The position numbers and the translations under genes are program-made. Of a DNA stretch of 64,000 nt, positions 56,439-64,000 are shown piece after piece. The DNA is taken from NCBI GenBank assembly GCA_004297545.1, contig SCTB01000026.1, positions 1-64,000 on the forward strand, given 5' to 3'. The notes beneath the pieces are model-generated. The model did no database searches, was not told the DNA's origin, and was given only the letters and a program-made list of their open reading frames with translations. Within the stretch, counting starts at the first letter, position 1. Each line of letters opens with the position of its first letter. The DNA comes from Alphaproteobacteria bacterium (GTDB taxonomy: Bacteria; Pseudomonadota; Alphaproteobacteria; Micavibrionales; UBA2020).

Positions 56439-58265
56439 TTGAACGGGCGGCAGAGCGGAAGAAAATGCAAGAAGCCCCTTGAATTTCTTGTATTTACTTC
56501 CGTTCTTTTTGCTTGCTTTTCCAGAGAGTTATGGTTAATCTCCATCCGAATTAGGAAAAATAATCCTCCTCCGGGTGTCCTTCGCGTGGCGTATTCAAAA
56601 GCCGATGAGATGTATGAAAAGCTGAAGAAGATGCGGGCCGACAAGCTCGCGCCGCGGTCTTCGACGCCTCCCGGCAAGCCCTCATCGCCCAATGCCATGA
56701 TCGCGGCGGTCCGGGCGAAAATGAAATCCCTGTGGCAGGACCTCAAATACGACTGGAAGTACGGCTCGCGCGAACCCGAGAAGCCCGCGGGCTTCCTGAC
56801 GCGCGCGTTCAAGAAAGCCCTCATCGTTTCGACGGGGGCGAGCGTGCTGGCGCTCGGCATGTCGTTCCTGGCCGGCAATGCCATCGAGCGCACCTACCGC
56901 AGCATCTTCCGCCCCAATCCTTTCGTTCTGTCTCTGACGACCGACACCCCGCGCAGCGAGGACAAGGTCGCGCCGCTCTTCGTCGGCACGTCGGAAGTCA
57001 TGCGCACCATTGCCATGCAGGAGGACCTTCTCACGCTGGGATACCCTTTAAGCGACTGCGGCGCAAACGGCGAATTCAAGAAACAGGAACTCACCGCGCT
57101 GAACTGGTTCCGCGCCTCGCTCGGCATGCCTCCATCCGAATTCGCGGACGGCCGCACCCTGCGCCATCTGGCCGAACAGGCGCAGATGCGCCGCCAGCTG
57201 CAAGGCGAATTCGGCGGCGCCTCGACGAAACAGGCCGTGTTGCGCAAGAGCATCGTGAGCCCCAGCCTGGCCGAAAAGATGCGCATCCGCGAAGTGCAGG
57301 CGGATCTTTACCAGCTGGGCTATAAGGTCGGCGCCTGCCGCATGAACGGCGTCATGACCGATCAGGTCGTCGCCTCTGTCACCCAGTTTCAGGAAAAGCA
57401 GGACAATATCTGGGCGAATGGCGAAGTGGACTACAAGACGAAATTCGCGCTGCATGCCGCTGCGCGCAAGTCGATGGCGGATGCCGGCCTGCTGGATAAC
57501 GCGAAGGCTCAAGGGCTTGATGATTTCTCCGCCATCATCAACGGCCAGTCGATGTCGGGCGACGAGCTGCACCAGGCAGCCGTGCGCTACGTGAAGGAAA
57601 AGGGCGCGCCCGAATACGTGGTGCAGGCCGTGATGGAAGCGGTGGAGAAAGCCGGCTTCGACTTCAATTACATGATGGACCTGACCGCGCGCGAAAGCGG
57701 CTACAAGCCCTGGGTGGGCGCCGGCACCAGCACGGCCTATGGCAGCTTCCAGTTCACCGACGGCACCTGGATCAACGTCTTCAAGGCCTATGGGCCGAAA
57801 TACGGCTATGGCGAGCTGACCAAAAAGATCAGCGGCGGAAAAATCAACGCCCCGCCCATCGAGGCCAAATACATCATGGACCTGCGCAACGACCCCAAGG
57901 TCGCGGCGCTGATGGCGATTGAATTCTCGAAGGACAACCTCGCCCGCCTGCAGGACAGCGTCGGCGGCGCCATCGGCAAGACCGAGCTTTACCTCGCGCA
58001 TTTCTTAGGATACGGCGGCGCCACGAAGTTCATCTCTGAATTCCGGCGCGACAACGCACAGGCCGCGGCCACGCTGTTTCCGGCCGAAGCCGCCGCGAAC
58101 AGGGAGATTTTCTATGACGCCGGCGGCAAGCCTCGGTCGCTGGGCGATATCTATACGAACTTCGCGCGCCGCATGACAGGCGGGCAGGCGCTGCGCATGG
58201 TCGCGGCGCAGGGGCAGAAGAAACTGTCGGCGGATAATAACGGCTTCGGGCCAAAATTCGGATAA
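56439..58265 (+). CDS. Lytic transglycosylase-like protein with PG-binding-like repeats (exact start uncertain)
   Basis: MMDLTARESGYKPWVGAGTSTAYGSFQFTDGTWINVFKAYG resembles an SLT domain; two upstream segments (LLTLGYPLSDCGANGEFKKQELTALNWF / LYQLGYKVGACRMNGVMTDQVVASVTQFQ) resemble PG-binding modules. Confidence 0.72.
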   Translation: MNGRQSGRKCKKPLEFLVFTSVLFACFSRELWLISIRIRKNNPPPGVLRVAYSKADEMYEKLKKMRADKLAPRSSTPPGKPSSPNAMIAAVRAKMKSLWQDLKYDWKYGSREPEKPAGFLTRAFKKALIVSTGASVLALGMSFLAGNAIERTYRSIFRPNPFVLSLTTDTPRSEDKVAPLFVGTSEVMRTIAMQEDLLTLGYPLSDCGANGEFKKQELTALNWFRASLGMPPSEFADGRTLRHLAEQAQMRRQLQGEFGGASTKQAVLRKSIVSPSLAEKMRIREVQADLYQLGYKVGACRMNGVMTDQVVASVTQFQEKQDNIWANGEVDYKTKFALHAAARKSMADAGLLDNAKAQGLDDFSAIINGQSMSGDELHQAAVRYVKEKGAPEYVVQAVMEAVEKAGFDFNYMMDLTARESGYKPWVGAGTSTAYGSFQFTDGTWINVFKAYGPKYGYGELTKKISGGKINAPPIEAKYIMDLRNDPKVAALMAIEFSKDNLARLQDSVGGAIGKTELYLAHFLGYGGATKFISEFRRDNAQAAATLFPAEAAANREIFYDAGGKPRSLGDIYTNFARRMTGGQALRMVAAQGQKKLSADNNGFGPKFG

Positions 58266-58277
58266 ATGAGGTGATAT

Positions 58278-59141
58278 ATGTTCACATTTCTTAAAAAATA
58301 CCTGCGCCGGGCGCTGCTGATCAGCACGACGCTGGGCCTCGGCGTTTTCATGGGCCCGACGGTCTATGAAGCCCTGCACAACGAAAACCAGCAGGACCAC
58401 GTGGAAACCGCCATGAGCAAGATCTCGCAGGAGCAGGCCTTCGGCTGCGACCCCATGGCCGCGGGCGCGATGAAAGACACGCGCGACAAGAAACTGCCGG
58501 AAATCCTCTATGCCGCCTATGGCAACCTGAACCCCGGCTGGGGCCAGCCGTTCGAGCTGTTCTGGAGCGGAACGACGCGCCTTTCCAACGGCGCGCCCTG
58601 GGCCGCGCGTTTCTTCTCGAAGCACATCAGGACGCTGCCGGAAGAAATGTACAACGGCCATTATTCGACCGCGCTCGATGATCTGCAGACCTATACGAAT
58701 GCGCTCGCCAGCCTCGGCGTCGGCGTGTGCTTTGACAACAACCTGACGAAAATCAATGCGGGTTCCGCCTATACGCGGGATATGGGGATTATCACCCTGA
58801 ACCCCGACCTGTCGCAGGGCGATATGGTCGAGCACGCGAAGCGCCAGCTGCAGCGTCTGAACCAGGAACTCGTGCTGCCCTATGAGCGCACGGTCAAATC
58901 CGGCAACGACCTGACCAGCACCTTTAACGAGCGCGTCACGGCGCTGCGCACCATGACCGCGACGCTGGACGGCCCCGTCATCACCCTGCCGCTGGTGAAC
59001 GGCGTACGGGCGGATTTCGTGGAAGTCGCGCGCAAGAACTATGGCCCGCCGCTGCTCACGCAGCCGCCGGTCGAACAGCCGAAATCCGCGCCCGTCGCCC
59101 CCGTGAAACAGCCGCCCAAGGGCCCGAAGGCAAAGGGATAA
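58278..59141 (+). CDS. Hypothetical membrane-anchored protein
   Basis: N-terminal TM (LISTTLGLGVFMGPTVYEAL); Pro/Lys-rich tail; downstream of the transglycosylase-like gene. Confidence 0.6.
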   Translation: MFTFLKKYLRRALLISTTLGLGVFMGPTVYEALHNENQQDHVETAMSKISQEQAFGCDPMAAGAMKDTRDKKLPEILYAAYGNLNPGWGQPFELFWSGTTRLSNGAPWAARFFSKHIRTLPEEMYNGHYSTALDDLQTYTNALASLGVGVCFDNNLTKINAGSAYTRDMGIITLNPDLSQGDMVEHAKRQLQRLNQELVLPYERTVKSGNDLTSTFNERVTALRTMTATLDGPVITLPLVNGVRADFVEVARKNYGPPLLTQPPVEQPKSAPVAPVKQPPKGPKAKG

Positions 59142-59142
59142 G

Positions 59143-59973
59143 GTGAAAGTCGAAAGCCTCCATATCTACCCGGTCAAAGGCTTGCGCGCCGTCGGTCTTG
59201 ACGCCGCAGCCGTCGAACCGCGCGGGCTTGCGCATGACCGGCGCTGGATGCTGGTGGACGCAACCGGAAAATTCATCACCCAGCGCGAACAGCCGAAACT
59301 GGCGACCCTGAAGGCCGACGTCACCGACGGCAGCCTGCGCCTGTCGGGAGAACACGGCAGCATCACGGTGCCGCAGCCCGGCGCGGGAGCCGAGAGGCTG
59401 CCCGTGATTTTGTGGAAGCAGAATATCGAAGGCTATGTCGCGGCGCCCGAAGCCAGCGCATGGTTTTCCGACTTTCTGGGCACGCCGTGCCGCCTCGTCT
59501 GGCAGGGAGACCTGCCCCGGCCGACATCCGAGCAATATGCGCCGGGGCATCAGGCCAGCTATGCCGACGGCTTCCCGCTGCTCGTCACCGTCACGGCCTC
59601 GCTGGATGATTTGAACCGCCGCATGCCGCAAGCGCTGCCCATGAACCGATTTCGCCCGAATATCGTCATCAGCGGCGCAGCGCCCTGGGCCGAAGACGGC
59701 TGGAAAAAAATCCGTATCGGCGCGGTCACGCTCGACATCGTGAAACCCTGCACGCGCTGCGTCGTCACCACCACCGACCAGCAGACCGGCGCGAAAGACG
59801 GCAACGAACCGCTCAACACACTCAAAACTTTCCGCCTCCTGCGCCAGCCCGGCCTCACCGGCGTCGTCTTCGGCCAGAACGCGGTTCCCGTCGTCACCGG
59901 CACGGTAAAGGTCGGTGACGCGGTGGAAGTACTCGAAACCCAGACGCCGCCGGTATTTGTTGCTGTCGCGTAA
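59143..59973 (+). CDS. MOSC-domain protein with N-terminal beta-barrel
   Basis: VESLHIYPVKGLRAVGLDAAAVEPRGLAHDRRWMLVDATGKFITQREQPKLATL; MNRFRPNIVISGAAPWAEDGWKKIRIG; KPCTRCVVTTTDQQTG. Confidence 0.93.
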   Translation: MKVESLHIYPVKGLRAVGLDAAAVEPRGLAHDRRWMLVDATGKFITQREQPKLATLKADVTDGSLRLSGEHGSITVPQPGAGAERLPVILWKQNIEGYVAAPEASAWFSDFLGTPCRLVWQGDLPRPTSEQYAPGHQASYADGFPLLVTVTASLDDLNRRMPQALPMNRFRPNIVISGAAPWAEDGWKKIRIGAVTLDIVKPCTRCVVTTTDQQTGAKDGNEPLNTLKTFRLLRQPGLTGVVFGQNAVPVVTGTVKVGDAVEVLETQTPPVFVAVA

Positions 59974-59997
59974 CCCCGGCGAAAGCCGGGGTTACGC
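59968..59997 (+). terminator. Perfect hairpin with GAAA loop, possible transcription terminator or repeat
   Basis: gcgtaaccccggc-gaaa-gccggggttacgc, 13-bp perfect stem overlapping the MOSC gene stop codon; no clear poly-U tract. Confidence 0.45.
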
Positions 59998-60108
59998 CTA
60001 CATTAACCACCTGTAATCCTTACTCAATATTCCCCTTGAACCCGCCCCCATATTAGGGTTAATCTGCCCGGTGCCGTTTGGGTAAGAACAGTCCACATCC
60101 AGTTTTGC

Positions 60109-60198
60109 GGAGGGGTGGCCGAGCGGTTGAAGGCGCTCGCCTGGAAAGCGGGTAAACTGTAACAGGTTTCGTGAGTTCGAATCTCATCCCCTCCGCCA
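60109..60198 (+). tRNA. tRNA-Ser (GGA anticodon), CCA encoded
   Basis: ggaggggtggccgagcggttgaaggcgctcgcctggaaagcgggtaaactgtaacaggtttcgtgagttcgaatctcatcccctccgcca; 7-bp acceptor stem, CTGGAAA anticodon loop, long variable arm, GTTCGA T-loop. Confidence 0.97.
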
Positions 60199-60365
60199 GC
60201 CTTCGCGTTGATAAAATTGATGACTCGAAGGCTGTCACGCCGTAGCGTTAGCGAAGGCGGACCGGTTCAACTGGAAGGTGCTTCGGCTTGGCGAGCCATT
60301 CTTCGCTCTCGTCGGGCGAAGGCGGACCGGTCAATCGCAGAAACGCAAAAAATTTACGGACGCCC

Positions 60366-61109
60366 ATGGCTACTCCCTATCAACCCACCCCCGAAGACGT
60401 TGAATGGCGTGACAGCCTGCGCAAGCTGCCGAAGGACAAGCTGAACGACAGTCTCTGCGACGCGGTGAGCGCGGGTTCGGTCTGGCGGGTGCAGGAAGCT
60501 TTGTCGGCCGGCGCCAATGCGCGCGGAAACGGGGGCCAGCCGATACGCAAGGCCGCGGTGTCGGGGCACTTGCAAATTGCCGTGCTGCTGACGGATGCGG
60601 GCGCGGACCTGCATATCAACGGCGAGGAACCGCTGTGCTGGGCCGCGCGCGACGGAAACGCCGCGCTGGTCGAATTTTTCTTGAGCCGCGGCGCAGATGA
60701 AAAAAGCTGGGGCGGCCGCCGCGCCCGGGACTGGGCGGCGGACTACAAGCAGCCGTCCTCCCTCTTCCTGCTCGACCATGCGGCGGAGCTGCGCGAGAAC
60801 AAGGCCAAGACCGGCTCCGGGCTGGCCGAAAAAGCAATGCAGGATATCGAAAACGGCGCCCCCCTGCCCATGGCGGATATCAAAAAGAACGATGCCTTCA
60901 GCGATATCTATATCTACGCGCTGGCCGATGCCGGAAAGCTCGACCTGCTGTTCGAGCCGAAATCATGGCTGGGCGACATCGACGGGATGAAACAGCTCTG
61001 GACCCGCCTCCCCAGAAAATGCCAGGACCATATCGACCTCTCCGAAAAAACCGCCGCCGTCAAACGCGAAGCCCTGAAGTCCGCGAAGATACCGAAGATG
61101 AAGTGGTAG
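60366..61109 (+). CDS. Ankyrin-repeat protein
   Basis: GSVWRVQEALSAGANARGNGGQPIRKAAVSGHLQIAVLLTDAGADLHINGEEPLCWAARDGNAALVEFFLSRGADEKSWGG. ATG 60366 chosen. Confidence 0.78.
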   Translation: MATPYQPTPEDVEWRDSLRKLPKDKLNDSLCDAVSAGSVWRVQEALSAGANARGNGGQPIRKAAVSGHLQIAVLLTDAGADLHINGEEPLCWAARDGNAALVEFFLSRGADEKSWGGRRARDWAADYKQPSSLFLLDHAAELRENKAKTGSGLAEKAMQDIENGAPLPMADIKKNDAFSDIYIYALADAGKLDLLFEPKSWLGDIDGMKQLWTRLPRKCQDHIDLSEKTAAVKREALKSAKIPKMKW

Positions 61110-61119
61110 AAAAAATTAT

Positions 61120-62101
61120 ATGGTCAAAACATCGGACGTCTATCCACGAATTTCTCACTACACCACGCTACAAGGAGCGGTGGGCATTCTTCAGTCACAA
61201 TCCCTCTGGAGTACGCATTGCAAATTCTTAAACGACACTTCGGAAAGAATTCTAATTAAAGATAAGCTGATTGAAATTCTCTATCCTCACGTACTGAAGA
61301 AATGTCAGGCGCTTATCGAAAAATATCCAAAAATCAAGAGTAGCGTTGATTCAGACGGAGGCGTGGCCGCAGTCGCAAAAAATGAAACAGCGACAATTGT
61401 AGACGTACAGTATCGTGTAACTGGAGATGAAATCTACGTAACTTCATTTTGCGGAGAAACTGGAGACGCCTATATTGACCGAAATGGCCTGCTGAGCCAG
61501 TGGCGAGGCTACGGCAGGGATGGCGGGATAAGCCTCGTATTCAATACAAAAAAAATGGAAGATATTCTGCAAATGGAGGCCGATACTTATAGCTATGCGC
61601 ACCTCTCTTTAGATGACCTCATTTATAGCCACGATACAAAAAAAATTTGAGGCGGAATTGTCGAAGCCCCTGTCCGACTTATCACAATTTGTAACAGACC
61701 TGTTCTGGCAAGCGGTGACAAAAGAAGGCTCAATTCCCAATGCAGAAAAAGCCTACCCGGCATTCGTACAATGCATAAGCCGTTACAAGCATAGAGGCTT
61801 TCAAGAGGAGCACGAGACTCGAATTATTGCTGTCCCGGTCGTTCAAGATGAGGAATTTATTCAGCTTTCTAAGGAAAGAAATCACAAACTCCAACCGGAG
61901 AAGGTCAGAAATTTTCGGGACAAACATGGAGAGCGAGTACCGTACATTGAACTTTTCATCTCAAAAGAAATTCAGCTTCCTATAGAAAAGGTAATTGTTG
62001 GGCCACATAAAGAAAAAGAATCGCGCTCTGCTGCGCTAAAGGTTCTTTTAAGAAAGACGGATATTGAGGTGGTTACGTCGGAAATACCCTACATTGGTTA
62101 A
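61120..62101 (+). pseudogene. DUF2971-like protein split by a frameshift at an A8 tract
   Basis: Frame A: YPRISHYTTLQGAVGILQSQSLWSTHCKFLNDTSE...LIYSHDTKKI*; frame B continues ...KKFEAELSKPLSDLSQF...IPYIG*. Removing one A from acaaaaaaaattt (about 61636-61645) joins them as DTKKFEAEL. Confidence 0.7.
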
Positions 62102-62177
62102 CACCAATCAATAGGCTCGGCGTAAATTGAACTCTATGAGATTTTAAACCACGGTCACGGCGAGCGACAAAGAAACG

Positions 62178-62861
62178 TCATTTCGGCGCGGCCGGAGCCG
62201 TCGGTTTCCATTCCTTCACGCGCTTTTGCACCTCGGCAAGCTGCGCGGGTGACAAGGCTGGTTCGACATCGGCGCGCGACTCTGTCGCAAGCTCTTTTAT
62301 GTGCGCGATGTCCACTGAACCGGGGGCGAACCCGTAGACGGACAAATCGGCATAAGCGTTCGATGCGATGGCAAGGCTGTACCAGAAATCGGCTTCGGCC
62401 TTGTCCGGCTTCAGGTCGCCGTAGCCTTCCACATACATCGTGGCGAGGCTGGCCTGGGCGGCGGGGAAGCCGCCGTCGGCGGCCTTGCGAAACCATTTCG
62501 CCGCCTCGTTCATATCCGGCTTGAGCGCAGCCCCCATGTTATAGGGCGGATGGCCGCAGAATTTTCCGTTGTCGTACAGTGTTCCGGCCAGCCATGCCGC
62601 CACGGGATCGCCCTGGTCGCCCGCCCTGGTGTACCACTTAAGGGCGCCGCCGAAATCGCCCATTTTCTTTTCGTGCAGTATGCCCATGGCGACCTGCGCA
62701 TGGACATCGCCTTTGGTGGCGAGCGGCTGAAGGTATATCATGGCGTCCTGGTTGTTGCCGCTGAGCAGGGCGGCGATTCCGTCCTCAAGCCGTCCCGCAC
62801 GGGCGGTGGATGCGCAGAGGAGGAGCGCGATGACGATAAAACAAAAACGCATGGGATTCAT
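62178..62861 (-). CDS. Sel1-repeat secreted protein
   Basis: Signal peptide; VAMGILHEKKMGDFGGALKWYTRAGDQGDPVAAWLAGTLYDNG... EAAKWFRKAADGGFPAAQASLATMYVEG. Confidence 0.78.
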   Translation of the reverse strand: MNPMRFCFIVIALLLCASTARAGRLEDGIAALLSGNNQDAMIYLQPLATKGDVHAQVAMGILHEKKMGDFGGALKWYTRAGDQGDPVAAWLAGTLYDNGKFCGHPPYNMGAALKPDMNEAAKWFRKAADGGFPAAQASLATMYVEGYGDLKPDKAEADFWYSLAIASNAYADLSVYGFAPGSVDIAHIKELATESRADVEPALSPAQLAEVQKRVKEWKPTAPAAPK

Positions 62862-63021
62862 TCATACCGCCCTTCGGCTTCCAGTCGTGTTTTTCGCCGT
62901 GGCCGTCGCGGCATAGAGGCTATCGCAGATAGCCATGGTATGTTTTAGCATTTCATGAGCATCATGACAATTGCGCGTATGTTATGAAATCAACGTGGCC
63001 AGCGTCATTTAAACCGGCTTT

Positions 63022-63357
63022 TTAGAAAGCATACCCGGGCTTGGGTTCTTTTTTACGCTTCACATCGCGCAGGGCTTCGTAAACTTCGGATGCCTCGCGG
63101 CGCGCCCTGGCGTCGAGGGATGAGGCCGCGTCGAAAATCCGCTTCAGGGGCTGGTGCGCCTGCAGCCCGTCGTCTTCAACGCGTTTCAAAACTTCGCGCA
63201 CGCCCCTGGTCATTTTCGCGCCGAGGGCGTTGAAACCGTCCTTGGTGAATTGGAAGACGGCGGGGTCCTGGTCCCAATATCCGTAGTCGTCCCGCATCTC
63301 GAGGATTGTGTCGGCAAGAACCTTGTCGCTGATCGTTTTAAGGCGGCTGCGGGGCAT
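63022..63357 (-). CDS. Hypothetical protein
   Basis: MPRSRLKTISDKVLADTILEMRDDYGYWDQDPAVFQFTKDGFNALGAKM...; start chosen at 63357. Confidence 0.5.
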   Translation of the reverse strand: MPRSRLKTISDKVLADTILEMRDDYGYWDQDPAVFQFTKDGFNALGAKMTRGVREVLKRVEDDGLQAHQPLKRIFDAASSLDARARREASEVYEALRDVKRKKEPKPGYAF

Positions 63358-63527
63358 CGAGGTTTCTCCTTGTGCTGAAAACAGTTGCCGGAATCTATAA
63401 AACAAATTATGGAATACGTCAATGCCACGGGTTAAGCCGTTTGAATCTAACCCTATTCCCGAGAGAAGCCGAGGGCATGCTTTTGTGTAATACTATGACG
63501 CGTTAATGAAGGTGTTCCTGTTACCCC

Positions 63528-64000
63528 ATGCTCCGCCTGACCGACATCAAGCTGCCGCTCGACCATCCGCCTGAGGCTATCGCCAAGGCGGCGATTGCGA
63601 AGCTCGGCATTGCGCCGCAGGATATGACCTCCTGCACCGTCTTCCGCCGCGCGCATGATGCGCGGAAAAAGACCGCCATATTGCTGATCTATTCTCTGGA
63701 TGTGGAGGTGAAGAACGAAGCTTCGGTGCTGAACCGCTTCGCCAGTGACCCGCATGTGAAGCCGACGCCGGATATCGATTACCGTTTCGCCGCCCGCGCG
63801 CCGGAGGGATTTTCAAAACGTCCGGTGGTGATCGGCGCCGGGCCCTGCGGGCTGTTCGCGGCGCTGATACTGGCGCAGATGGGCTTTCGCCCCATCATCC
63901 TCGACCGCGGCAAGGTGGTGCGGGAGCGCACGAAGGATACCTGGAAGCTATGGCGCAAATCGGAGCTGAACCCGGAATCCAACGTGCAATACGGCGAGGG
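63528..64000 (+). CDS. NAD(P)/FAD-dependent oxidoreductase, 3' end outside window
   Basis: Open to the window edge: MLRLTDIKLPLDHPPEAIAKAAIAKLGI...KRPVVIGAGPCGLFAALILAQMGFRPIILDRGKVVRERTKDTWKLW (FAD GxGxxG motif). Confidence 0.88.
   Translation, partial: MLRLTDIKLPLDHPPEAIAKAAIAKLGIAPQDMTSCTVFRRAHDARKKTAILLIYSLDVEVKNEASVLNRFASDPHVKPTPDIDYRFAARAPEGFSKRPVVIGAGPCGLFAALILAQMGFRPIILDRGKVVRERTKDTWKLWRKSELNPESNVQYGE

Overview
A 64-kb, mostly GC-rich window of an alphaproteobacterial-type chromosome. This placement is an inference from the ffh-rpsP-rimM-trmD-rplS-leuC-leuD-leuB gene order and from protein style; no taxonomic search was possible. Housekeeping genes: gcvP (3' part), tkt, gap, fbaB, thiE, epmA, ffh, rpsP, rimM, trmD, rplS, leuC, leuD, leuB, a PfkB-type kinase, nfeD plus slipins, a MOSC protein, tRNA-Ser(GGA) and a partial FAD oxidoreductase. 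Between them lie many accessory genes, several of them small paralogous families. Main points: (1) an AT-rich three-gene island at about 8.28-13.5 kb with the architecture of the Detocs anti-phage two-component system (large kinase, stand-alone receiver, receiver fused to a nucleoside phosphorylase/nucleosidase); (2) an accessory locus at about 32.6-38.7 kb with ankyrin proteins, two divergent CbbX/SpoVK-like AAA proteins that appear to have lost Walker A/B residues, and four overlapping tandem paralogs of a membrane protein with an internal duplication, where several unrelated proteins share a C-terminal PLKLK-like tail; (3) a minus-strand accessory cluster at about 18.5-23.2 kb with an 828-aa protein carrying a protein-glutaminase-like Cys-His-Asp signature, plus a separate gene for one of its other domains; (4) a dispersed palindromic repeat family, one copy of which is an 87-bp in-frame insertion in epmA; (5) a triplicated 'ARPGRxxHDxAAR' small-protein family, and a DUF2971-like ORF frameshifted at an A8 tract. 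All functional calls come from reading the translations; no database searches were run.
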